From positions 1,116,001-1,180,000 of the forward strand of contig CP087969.1 of assembly GCA_024703915.1 (NCBI GenBank): 64,000 nt of DNA, given 5' to 3'. The translations under genes and the position numbers were made by a program. Numbering within the stretch: the first letter of the stretch is position 1; every line of letters begins with the position of its first letter. Under the pieces are notes generated by a model. It had not been told where the DNA came from and did no database searches. It worked only from the letters and a program-made list of their open reading frames with translations. This DNA comes from Massilia sp. H-1. Its GTDB lineage: Bacteria > Pseudomonadota > Gammaproteobacteria > Burkholderiales > Burkholderiaceae_D. Of this stretch, positions 1 through 8,635 are shown one piece after another.

Positions 1-555
1 GCGATGTCGGCGATCGTGTAGTCGTCGCCCATCATCCACTGGCGCGCGGCCAGGTGCCGGTCGAGCACGCCGAGCAGGCGCTTCGACTCGGCCACATAGC
101 GGTCGCGCGGACGCTTGTCCTCGTAGTCCTTGCTTGGCGAATTTATGGAAGAAGCCGAGCTGGCCGAACATGGGGCCGATGCCGCCCATCTGGAACATCA
201 CCCACTGGATCGTCTCATAGCGGCGGGCCGCGTCATGGGGCAGGAACCGGCCCGTTTTTTCGGCCAGGTAAAGCAGGATCGCGCCCGATTCGAACAGGGC
301 CAGCGGCTGGCCGCCCGGTCCGTCCGGATCGATGATCGTGGGAATCTTGTTGTTCGGATTAAGCGAGATGAATTCCGGGCTCATCTGGTCGTTGGTCTCG
401 AAGCTGACCAGGTGCGGCTCGTAAGCGAGGCCGGTTTCCTCGAGCATGATCGAGATCTTGACCCCGTTCGGGGTCGGCAGCGAATACAGCTGAAGGCGTT
501 CCGGATGCCGGGCGGGCCATTTGGCGTGGATGGGGAATGCGGAAAGTGCGGACAT
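1..555 (-). CDS. glutathione S-transferase, YghU/Ure2-like (3' end outside window)
   Basis: Cytosolic glutathione transferase family protein acting on small electrophiles or disulfides. The N-terminal thioredoxin-fold domain shows a start MSALSAFPIHAKWPARHPE, then TPNGVKISIMLEE, NPNNKIPTI and the glutathione-contact segment ALFESGAILLYLAEK. The C-terminal helical domain begins with QWVMFQMGGIGPMFGQ, the signature that separates YghU-type enzymes from classical GSTs. It is cut by the left window edge after about 185 residues. Broken near 132-139, where FHKFAGKDYEDKR is expected and an extra base appears at the Ala-Gly codons. Start chosen at the first ATG before the conserved domain. The family is confident; the exact substrate is unknown. 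Confidence 0.8.
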   Translation of the reverse strand, partial: MSALSAFPIHAKWPARHPERLQLYSLPTPNGVKISIMLEETGLAYEPHLVSFETNDQMSPEFISLNPNNKIPTIIDPDGPGGQPLALFESGAILLYLAEKTGRFLPHDAARRYETIQWVMFQMGGIGPMFGQLGFFHKFAKQGLRGQASARPLCGRVEAPARRARPAPGRAPVDDGRRLHDRRHR

Positions 556-789
556 GTCGGTTCCGTGGGAATGTGAACGAACGACAGTCTACGTCGATTT
601 CAAAAAGGGCGCGCAAGGCCCCAGCTGGCGCTGGCGCGAAATCACAAACCTTGGCGTCAATACGCAAGACCCGGTCATGCAATCTGGATACCCTACTGCA
701 GCCCGCGCGGGTCATTGCCTGCAGGGAATTGCCTTAGGAGGCATGTAGTTGCAGTAATTATATTAATTATACCTAAAACGGAGAATTAA

Positions 790-2398
790 ATGATCACACG
801 CATTACTTTATCGTCCTTGCTATTACTGTCCGGAATGACCGCCGCCAGCGCAGCCGAACCCCTGTTCTTCCAGAACAGCGCCGCCAAAGCCACCCTCAGC
901 AGCGCCATGAACGCGCCCGGCGCCCCCTTCATGCGGCGAGCGCAAGGCGCAGCGCGGGGGTCGGCATGCAGCTCAACCCGGTCGCGGCAAGCGCGGCCGA
1001 ACTGGCCATGCCCCTGCCCGACGGCGGCCAGTTCAACGCGCGCCGCGCCAGCAGCTACCGGACCGCGAGCGGCGCCACCGTCTGGGTGGGCAAGCACGGC
1101 AATGCAGAAGCGGGAAGCGCCGCCTCGGCCGAAGAAGAAACCGTGCTGGTCATCCGCGAAGGCAAGGTCACCGGCACCGTGCGCCATGCGGGCAAGCTAT
1201 ACCGCATCCGGGCTAGGCGTTGACGGCACCCACGGCGTGGCCGAGATCGACACCAGCCTGTTCCCGCGCGACCACACCGAACCCGAATACAAGGCCCAGC
1301 TGATGCTCAACCAGGCCGCGGCCCTGGCGGCGCCCTCGTCCTCGATCGGCGCCGTGCGCGCCGCGCTGGCCGACACGCCCGTGATCCGGGTGCTGGTCAA
1401 CTACACGCCAACCGCCAAGAGCACCACCGGCGACATCCTCGCCCTGATCGACCTGGCCATTGCCGAGACCAACCAGGGTTACGTCAACGCAGCAAGCGTC
1501 AACGCGCGGGTCGAACTGGCGCATGCGGCCCAGGTGAACTACACCGAAAGCGGCAGCAACAGCACCGACCGCAGCCGCTACGCCAGCGTGGACGACCGCG
1601 TGATGGACGAGATCCACGCCCAGCGCAACAGCTACGCGGCCGACGTCGGCGTGCTGCTCACCGACGGCAACAGCGCCTGCGGCAACGGCGCCATCTACGC
1701 CTCGGCCACCTCGGCCTTCGCTGCCGTGACCACCGACTGCGCGACCGGCAACTACTCGTTCGGGCATGAGCTGGGCCACCTGTTCGGCGCCCGCCACAAT
1801 CCGGAAGAAGACAGCAGCACGACCCCGTATGCCTGGGGCCACGGCTACCTGTCGCCGAACCGCAACTGGCGCACCATCATGGCCTACGATTGCCCGAACG
1901 GCTGCAAGCGCCTGAACTACTGGTCCAACCCGAACAAGACGCGCGACGGCGTGGCAATGGGCACCACGACCCGCAACAACAACGCGCGTGCTCAACGAGC
2001 GGGCGGCGGTGCTGGCGGGCTTCCGCAGCGGCGGCGAGAGCACGGCCGTCGTGGTCAGCAACACGGGTGACTACACGATCCCGGACAACAACACGAGCGG
2101 CGTCGCGAGCCCGGTCACGGTCACCAGCGCTTAAGCAATGCTTAAAGCAACGTGACGGCCGAGGTCAACATCATCCATCCCTACGTGGGCGACCTGGTGG
2201 TGGACCTGATCGGCCCGGACGGCGCGGTCTACACGCTGCAGAACCGGGCTGGCGGCAGCGGCGACAACCTCCAGAAAAGCTTCAGCGTGGCGGTCGGCGC
2301 CAAACCGCGCGCTTCTAAGCACCTGGAAACTGCGCGTGACCGACCGCGCCGCCCAGGATAACGGCCACATCGAAAGCTGGACCTTCAAATCCCAGTAA
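790..2398 (+). CDS. secreted zinc metalloendopeptidase (reprolysin/M72-like) with C-terminal P domain
   Basis: Exported protease. An N-terminal signal peptide (MITRITLSSLLLLSGMTAAS) is followed by a propeptide-like region, then a catalytic domain with the extended zinc motif HELGHLFGARH and a downstream IMAYDCP segment (Met-turn like). The C-terminal part, VTAEVNIIHPYVGDLVVDLI to ESWTFKSQ, resembles the proprotein-convertase P domain found on secreted bacterial proteases. The motif matches peptidyl-Asp metallopeptidases of family M72, but subfamily is inferred. Broken near 945-966, 1213 (YRIRAGVDGTHG expected), 1990, 2130, 2141 (SAGNAGSNVTAE expected) and 2312. A ggag ribosome site precedes the ATG. 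It is monocistronic and followed by a palindromic repeat. The intact product would be about 530 residues. Confidence 0.75.
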
Positions 2399-2409
2399 GC
2401 AATCTTTCA

Positions 2410-2510
2410 CAATCAGGGTCAGACCTCAATTCTGAAATTGTTTCAGAATTGAGGTCTGACCCCGATTGTGCAATTGTTTCAGAATTGAGGTCTGACCCCG
2501 GTTGTGCAAC
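2410..2510. repeat. dispersed palindromic repeat, family 1, copy A
   Basis: One inverted unit (GGGTCAGACCTCAATTCTG, then its complement) is followed by a further directly repeated half unit. Related copies lie at 44229-44300 and 47177-47280. It fills the gap between the protease gene and the rstA-like gene and could act as a terminator-like hairpin or a REP-type element. Confidence 0.85.
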
Positions 2511-2611
2511 AGGTGTTGTTGTCGCGAAAATGTATTCAATTGTCGTGCGGGGCCTGCATCTGTCCGCTGGGCGCTACGCTCTTATACAATACTGGCCAAG
2601 GAGATCTTGTC

Positions 2612-3317
2612 ATGTATCGTGTAATGCTGGTGGAAGACGATCTGCGCCTGGCGCAGCTGGTCACGGAATACTTGAGCAGCTACGAGTTCGAGGTCGACCT
2701 CGTGACCCGCGGCGATACCGCACTCGACAGTTTCAAGGCGATCGCGCCCGACGTGGTGATCCTCGACCTGATGCTGCCCGGCCTCGACGGCATGGTGGTG
2801 TGCCGCCAGATCCGCGACGTGAGCGAGGTGCCGATCCTGGTCGTGACCGCCCGCGAAGATTCTTACGATGAAGTGTCGCTGCTGGAACAGGGCGCCGACG
2901 ATTTCGTCAACAAGCCGGTCCAGCCGCGCGTGCTGCTGGCCCGCCTGCGCGCCCTGATGCGGCGCACCCACGGCAAGCCGGAACCGGAAGGCGCGCCCCT
3001 CACTTTCGGCGGCCTCGTCATCACCACCAGCGACCGCACCGTCACCTGGCGCAACCAGCCTTGCGTGCTCTCGAATACCGAATACAAGCTGTTGCTGGTG
3101 CTGGCCGAATCGGCTTAGGCCACGTGCTCTCGCGCGATGCCCTGCTCAAGAAGATGCGCGGAATCGAATTCGATGGCCTCGACCGCAGTATCGACAATTG
3201 CATCTCCAAGCTGCGCCGCAAGTTCGACGATGCGGACTCGGAAAAAATCAAGACGGTGTGGGGAGAAGGCTATCTGTTCTCGCCGTCGGCCTGGGGCACG
3301 CTTAAGCACCAGCCTGA
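2612..3317 (+). CDS. rstA: RstA-like OmpR-family response regulator
   Basis: Transcription factor of a two-component system. Receiver domain residues 1-120 show the acidic pair EDD, phospho-acceptor Asp in VVILDLMLPG, the conserved Thr in VVTARE and Lys in NKPVQPR. The C-terminal winged-helix domain has LSNTEYKLLLVLAE, then RDALLKKMRG, FDGLDRSIDNCISKLRRKF and KTVWGEGYLFSPSAW, closely matching RstA. Broken at 3112-3118 (AESAGHVLSRD expected) and at 3300-3306; repairing the latter gives the ending WGTPAPA and a stop at 3315-3317. The cognate RstB-like kinase lies 1.9 kb downstream on the same strand, separated by two genes of opposite orientation. Its last codons overlap the end of the convergent gene. 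Confidence 0.85.
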
Positions 3318-4025
3318 GGCGGCGCGCCGCTCCAGTCGTAGAGGGGTTGGATCGCCAGCGGCACGTTCTGCGTGACGATCTGTTCCTTGAGCTGGACGTC
3401 GCCGAATTTGTAGGACACGACCCGGAATCCTTCATACGCGTCACCCTGGAATGCCGGACCGTCGCCCGGCGGCAGGGCCGCGCCCTCCCCTTGCGCAAAC
3501 GTACACCCGGCTCCATCACGCCCTTGGCGAACACGAAGCGCACGCCGCTGCATTTGCTGGCGCGGAAGGCCGCTTCGACCTGGCGCTGGTAGGCCAGCGC
3601 CTGTTCTGCAGGCGGCGCGCAGCTCGGCCGCCTCGTACACGCCGTCCGGACGCACGACAATCGACACGCGCCTTGAACAGGTATTGCCCACCCTTGCGGT
3701 TCAGTACCAGCGAGGCGTTCTCGTCGTAGGCGGCCTTGAGCAGCGGGAACACCGCGGTCCGGTCGCGTCCAGCGGCAGATTGAGGCGCGTGCTCTTGCCC
3801 AGCAAGGTCAGCTGCAAACCGTCGGGTGCGACGTTCTTGTCATGCGGGCACCACCTGCAGGTGGTGCTGGATCAGATGCTTGGCCTTGCCATACTTCTCG
3901 AACACCACCATCGTGCGGTAAGCGTCGCGATAGCTGACCCATTCGGCGTCAGCCGACTGGCCCACGGCCGAACCGGCCGTGAGCAGCAGTGCAGACAACG
4001 CAAAATGGTGGCGGAAAGTTCCCAT
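3270..4025 (-). CDS. exported protein of unknown function
   Basis: Not recognised with certainty. The N-terminus MGTFRHHFALSALLLTAGSAVGQS is a clear signal peptide, followed by WVSYRDAYRTMVVFEKYGKAKHLIQHH, then KSTRLNLPLDATG and GQYLFKARVSIVVRPDGVYE, and a Cys-containing helical segment ending near QNVPLAIQPLYDW. The layout is reminiscent of DUF2987 periplasmic proteins, but that is a guess. Broken near 3302, 3610, 3662, 3760 and 3841. With the break at 3302 repaired the frame runs into the 3' end of the rstA-like gene and stops at 3270. It lies two bases beyond the mipA/ompV-like stop and is probably cotranscribed with it. Confidence 0.55.
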
Positions 4026-4026
4026 A

Positions 4027-4901
4027 TCAGAATCGGTAGGCCAGGCCTGAGGTAACGGTAAAACTGGCCGCATTGTCGACCAGGGGACTGTGGCGGGCAT
4101 CGCCCTTGAGCAGCGACAGGCGCACGCCGCTGGCCAGGATCCAGGACGGCGACAGCGCCCAGTTCCAGCCAGCGCCGACCCAGGCGTCGCGGATGCCGCC
4201 GCGCGGCGTAGTACGCGTAGCTGCTGGCGGCGGCTTCGTCCTTGGTCACGCCAAAGTAGGCCGCATTGTGACGGCCGTTGACGACCATGTAATGGCCGAC
4301 TGACAGCGATACCTTGTGGTGGGGCGCGATCTCGGTGGCCATGTGCTGGATGCCAAAGGTCGCGGCCAGGCCGTCGCCCTCGTGCCCGGCGCCGTACAGC
4401 AGCGAACTGGTCAGGCGCAGGTCGGGGCTCAGGTAATAGTTGGCAAAGCCGCCCGCCAGCAGGCGCGCCTTGATGTCGCGCATGCTTAAGCCAGCGGACT
4501 GCGCGGCGCTTGCTTGCCGCGATTCGCTGATCGGGCTGACCGGCCGCACGCCAAAGCCGTTGACCGGTTCGGGTCACGCCATGCGCGCCGCTGTTCTGTC
4601 CGTCGGCATCGCGCCCGGCGTCGATCGCCAGCAAGGGGCCGTATTCGAGTGAAGGCTGGCGCGACAGGTGCATGCTTAAGCACTCATGCCTGAAATGAAA
4701 ATGCCATGACTGGTTTCGAACTGCAGCAGCGGGCGGGCCCGCACGCGCCGCTCATCGCGCCCCCGGATAATCCTGCGCCGCGACGATGCCCAGCCCGACA
4801 TAACTGTCGTAGCTGCCGTCCGGCATGGGATTGGTGGCAGGTGTCTGCGCCACGACGGCGCTGCAGGCACTGGCCAGGAATAGGGCAAGAAGCGTTTTCA
4901 T
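4027..4901 (-). CDS. MipA/OmpV family outer-membrane protein
   Basis: Predicted outer-membrane beta barrel of the MltA-interacting protein family. It has a signal peptide (MKTLLALFLASACSAVVAQ), then SYDSYVGLGIVAAQDYPGA, alternating amphipathic strands (ARLLAGGFANYYLSPDLRL, VSLSVGHYMVVNG, NWALSPSWILASG) and a terminal aromatic SGLAYRF typical of barrel assembly. Repaired length is about 280 residues, as expected. Broken at 4205, 4487, 4570, 4676 and 4757. It sits between the RstA-like regulator and the RstB-like kinase on the other strand; MipA/OmpV genes are often next to two-component systems, so regulation by that pair is plausible but unproven. Confidence 0.75.
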
Positions 4902-5258
4902 CTGTTTGGGTGGGAGTCAGGACGGCAAGTATTTTACATTGCCGTCCCAGACTCCCCTCTTCCGGCTTACCTCTTGTTACTCGTAACGCCCCGCGGCATG
5001 TGCGCGGATCTGACCGGAAACAACGTGGTGAAGCCTCTTGCAGAATAAAAAAGCCCACGATACGCAAGCATCGGTGGGCAAACGGAAACCGATACGCCAT
5101 CCTATGCGGGCCACATGAATTGTTCCACCTCGGAATGTCGGCGATTTGTCGCGAATTTGTAATCCTCCCATTTGCGCGCCCCCTCGCATACAATGCGACG
5201 CAGGAGGAAACATGCTTTTGGCAACAATGCTTGAACCACAAGATCACCAGGCGGGACC
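4902..5258. other. intergenic region between divergent mipA-like and rstB-like genes
   Basis: Non-coding 357 bases. It holds a leftward-reading hairpin with a T-run (5053-5079) and, closer to the kinase gene, the -10-like catacaat (5187-5194). A purine-rich GGAGGAAAC lies farther upstream of the GTG start than a normal ribosome site. I see no gene here. Confidence 0.5.
5053..5079 (-). terminator. orphan intrinsic terminator reading leftward
   Basis: Arms GCCCACCGAT and ATCGTGGGC with one bulge enclose a short loop. On the minus strand the hairpin is followed directly by TTTTTTATT. No annotated minus-strand gene ends here, so it may close a small RNA transcribed from within 5080-5210. Confidence 0.5.
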
Positions 5259-6571
5259 GTGAACCGGATTTTCTTCCGCTTCTTCGTCCTGGTCATGCTG
5301 TCGATCACGGTTGCCACCTTCGTCATCTATTTCGCCATCAGCCGCCTGTTCGGCGACCCGCTCGACGACATCGCGCGGCGCCAGGCATCCGCCCAGATCT
5401 TCCTGATCGAGCAATACGTCGACAAGGCCCCGCAAAACGAGTGGCTGGTGCGCCTGAACAAGGTGCGCGAGGTGTCGGACATCAATATCGAGCTGATCCC
5501 GCTGGCCAGCGCCTATGGCGGCCTGCCCGCCTCCCAGCACGAGCTGCTCAAGCGCGGCGAGGTCGTGCTCGACGTGGCCAACAAGGCGTTTTACCGGCGC
5601 GTGGACTTGTACGGCAATGTCTATGTGGGCAGCGCCGACGACGTGATCCTGGCGCGCGACTTGCCGATCGACATAGGCCTGGCCCTCGAGATCGAGGCGC
5701 TGCGCTATGTGATCGTGGCGCTGGCCATCCTGTTCCCCATCCTGCTGTGGTCGCGCTCGCACTGGACCGGCTTGCAACGGCTTTCGCGCGTGGCCGATGA
5801 AGTCGGCGCTTAAGCAATTTCGCGGCGCGCCGTGATGCAGCCCTCGGCCAGCATCTATCCGCTGGCCGAACGCATGAACGACATGGCTTAGCAAGATCGA
5901 AAGCTTGCTCGACGCCCAGCGCAACCTGCTCCATTCGGTGTCGCACGAATTGCGCACGCCCATCGCGCGCCTGGAATTCGCGTTCGAGCTGCTGCGCGCG
6001 GCCGCCGACGATCCGGCGCTCGACCAGCGCATCGTGGCCATGGAGGGCGATCTGGCCGAGCTGAATGGCCTGGTCAACGAGCTGCTCAGCATGACGCGGC
6101 TGGAAGGCGGCCAGCCGCTGCACTGTGAAGTGCTCGATCCGGCCCAGGTCTTGCGCCAGTGCGCCGAGACGCTGCCGCCGGGGCAATGCGCGCTGACCGT
6201 GGCGCTGCTGCTTGGCCTCGGCAGCATCGAAGCCGACCGGCGCCTGCTCGCGCGCGCCGTGGGCAACCTGCTGCGCAACGCGCAAAAATACGGGAATCAG
6301 GAAATCCGCCTGTCGGCGCGGCGCAGGGGGCCGCGCTCGAGATCGTGGTGGAAGATGACGGCCCGGGGATACCGGAAACCGAGCGGGTGAAGGTGTTCGA
6401 GCCGTTCTACCGGCTCGACCGCAGCCGACGACCGCGCCACCGGCGGTTTCTGGACTGGGTTTATCGATTGCAAGCAAGGCCATTGCCCTGCACAAGGGAA
6501 GCATACGGATCGAAGCGTCGCCGCTGGGCGGCGCCCGCTTCGTGATCACGCTGCCCGCGGGCCCGGCCTGA
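5259..6571 (+). CDS. rstB: RstB-like sensor histidine kinase
   Basis: Inner-membrane sensor kinase, likely partner of the upstream RstA-like regulator. TM1 is near residues 6-28, a periplasmic domain of about 110 residues follows, and TM2 is YVIVALAILFPILLWSRSHW, where even the WSRSHW exit resembles RstB. Then come a HAMP region, the H box SHELRTPIARLEF, N box LLRNAQKYG, and G box VVEDDGPGIPETE. Start is GTG at 5259. Broken at 5809 (VGAGNFAAR expected), 5840-5880, 5886 (NDMAGKIESL), 6325 and 6430. Repaired length is about 430 residues, ending LGGARFVITLPAGPA. The ligand is unknown. Confidence 0.85.
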
Positions 6572-6895
6572 TTACTTCGGCGGCTTTTCCGGCTGCAGGT
6601 GGGTCATGCCGTACCACAGGTGTTGCCACCAGTGGGGGCGCGACGCCACGACCTGCATGCAGACCAGGTCGGTCTCACCCTTGAATACGGGATCCTGGCA
6701 CTGCTTGGTGAGCAGCGCATTGCGCTGGTTTTCGGCATTGACCAGCGCGATGGCAAGCCACACCGCCAGCCCGGCAAGCAGGACCACGAGCGTCCACGCG
6801 AGCTGGTTGACGCGGGTCGTCTCGAACAGGTCCTCGTCTTGCGGACGGGACCCTTCGTAGATCTTCAGTACCTTGCCTTCGGCTTCTTCACTCAT
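6572..6895 (-). CDS. small single-span membrane protein
   Basis: A 107-residue protein with one transmembrane helix (LAWTLVVLLAGLAVWLAIALV) after an acidic cytoplasmic N-terminus (MSEEAEGKVLKIYEGS). The C-terminal part carries two cysteines (KQCQDPVF and LVCMQVV) about 13 residues apart, placed to lie in the periplasm. Its ATG overlaps the dsbA stop by four bases, so the two are translationally coupled. Cotranscription with dsbA and the Cys pair suggest a link to periplasmic thiol chemistry, but I do not recognise the family. The frame is intact. Confidence 0.7.
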   Translation of the reverse strand: MSEEAEGKVLKIYEGSRPQDEDLFETTRVNQLAWTLVVLLAGLAVWLAIALVNAENQRNALLTKQCQDPVFKGETDLVCMQVVASRPHWWQHLWYGMTHLQPEKPPK

Positions 6896-7622
6896 TTCTT
6901 GACGGTCTTCGCTGGTGCTTTGGCAGGCGCCGCCGGTGCTGCTGCCAGTGCGGCGGCAGCCTTGTCTTTCATCGCCTTGGCGACCAGGAAGTCGAGCACG
7001 GTCTTGGTGCCTTCCACGGATTTATCGCCCAGCGAAGGATTGGCGGCGTTGACGATGCTCGGCGACGTCACGTAGCGGCCGTCGACCACGAAGGTCGGCG
7101 TGCCGTCCACCTTGTAATTACTGACGATCTTCGGCATCTGCTTCAGTTTAGTCAATACACCGAACGAATTCCAGGTTTCGAGGAATTTGTTCTTGTCCAG
7201 ACCACTGCTCTTGGCAACCCATTCCAGGATGGCATCGTCCTTCATCAGGCGCTGGCGCTCGACGTGCATGGCGCGAAATACCTTCGGACTCACTTCGTCG
7301 GCCTTGCCCATCGCTTCGAGCGTGAGGAACAGGTGGGTTTCCGGATCGGACGGGCCCTGGAAGGGGTAGGCGATGCGCTTGAAGTTGATATTGCCGCCTT
7401 GCTTCTTGATCCACGCGGCCGTATCGGCTTCGATCACGTAGCAATGCGGGCAGTGGTAGGCGAAGAACTCGATGACTTCAATCTTGTTGCTTAGGCCTGC
7501 TGGGTTGGCTGGGGCGCGGCCAGGGTTTGATAGTCGGCGCCACTTTTCGGATCGGCAGGGCTGGCGATGGCCGTGGTGGCGATCATCGCGGCGGCGGCAA
7601 GAGCAAGACGGAGGAAACGCAT
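6892..7622 (-). CDS. dsbA: thiol:disulfide interchange protein DsbA
   Basis: Periplasmic oxidase that introduces disulfide bonds into exported proteins. A signal peptide (MRFLRLALAAAAMIATTAIAS) precedes the thioredoxin fold with active site FFAYHCPHCYVIE. The cis-proline loop is DGTPTFVVDGRY. The helical insertion runs between them. The C-terminus has an Ala/Pro/Lys-rich tail not needed for activity. Broken at 7489-7496, just before the conserved KIEVIEFFAYHC segment. The start is the first ATG of the signal peptide. It overlaps the following small membrane gene. Confidence 0.92.
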
Positions 7623-7733
7623 ACATATCCTTGTTGATTGGTTGAGCGAACGATCGCTGAGATTACCACTTTTTTCGGTTGATCCGGAAGCAAACGCCCG
7701 ATTCTTGCATTTGCTTACCCCATTAACGCCAGG

Positions 7734-8635
7734 TTACGGCCGTCGTTGACGCGCCAGCTCGAGTTTTTCGCACAATTCGGCCGCGCCGTCGACCATGCGC
7801 GGCCCGGCCCGGGACAGCAAGCCGCCCGACAGCGAGAACAAATTGCCGCGCCGGACCGCCAGCATGCCCTTGTACGGCTTCCACAGATTGAGCCCGCCCT
7901 CGGCCTGCTCGTCGCGCTCGCCCCCGAAGATCGCTTCCGGATCGGCCCCGATCACCGCTTCCACGCTCACTTCGGGCGCCTTGACGGGCAAGGCCGCGAA
8001 CACGTTCTCGCCGCCGCACAGGCGCACCGCATCGCTGACGATCTGCTTGCCGTTGAGGGTGTAGAGGGGCTTGTCCCAGATCTGGTAGAACATGCGCACC
8101 ACGGGCCGCTTGCCGTAACGCGCCGCCAGCGCCGCCGTTTTGGCGCGCAAGGCGGCGGCGGCCGTGCGCGCGGCTGGCTCGGTGCCCATCAGCTGGCCGA
8201 GCCGCTCCACGCTAGCGGCGATCTGGTCCATTTTCTGCGGCTCGCTGTAGAACATGGGGATGCCGAGCTGGCGCAGCTGCTCGAGCTGGCGCGCGGTGTT
8301 CCCGCTTTGCCAGACCACCAGCAGGTCCGGCTTGAGGGCCACCAGGCGTTCCATGTCGAGCGAGGCATTGCTGCCCACCAGCGGGATGGCCTTGGCCGCC
8401 TCCGGGTAGTCGCTGAAATTCATGGCGCCGACCACGCGCGCGCCGCCATGGCAAACAGCAGCTCGGTGACATGGGGCGACATCGAGATCACGCGCTGGGC
8501 CGGACGCGCCAGCGTGACCTGGTTGCCGCTGTCGTCGGTGACGCTGACGGCGGCCAAGGCGGGCGACGCGGCCAGCGCCAGCGCCAGCGCCAGCGCCAGC
8601 AAAAGGCCGAGGCGGTGCGGCAGCTTAGAAGTCAT
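7734..8635 (-). CDS. btuF: cobalamin-binding periplasmic protein BtuF-like
   Basis: Substrate-binding protein for an ABC importer, class III fold. The signal peptide is very Ala/Leu-rich (LLLALALALALAASPALA). Then come VTLARPAQRVISMSPHVTELLFA, LKPDLLVVWQSGN, PMFYSEP and a C-terminal lobe with GKQIVSDAVRLCGGENVFA. The ATG overlaps the end of the TonB receptor gene, and both lie downstream of a cobalamin riboswitch, which makes vitamin B12 the likely ligand rather than heme or siderophore. Broken at 8432-8450 (ARVVGAMNFSDYP region). No ABC permease or ATPase follows in this window; the next gene downstream is dsbA. Confidence 0.85.
8571..8600. repeat. hexanucleotide tandem repeat in the btuF signal peptide
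   Basis: About five near-perfect GCCAGC units in a row encode the alternating Leu-Ala hydrophobic core of the BtuF signal peptide. In-frame expansion or contraction would lengthen or shorten that core. Confidence 0.7.

Noticed and set aside
4977..5326. Small minus-strand coding frames in the mipA-rstB gap
   Set aside because: No ribosome site or recognisable protein; the hairpin terminator falls inside them.
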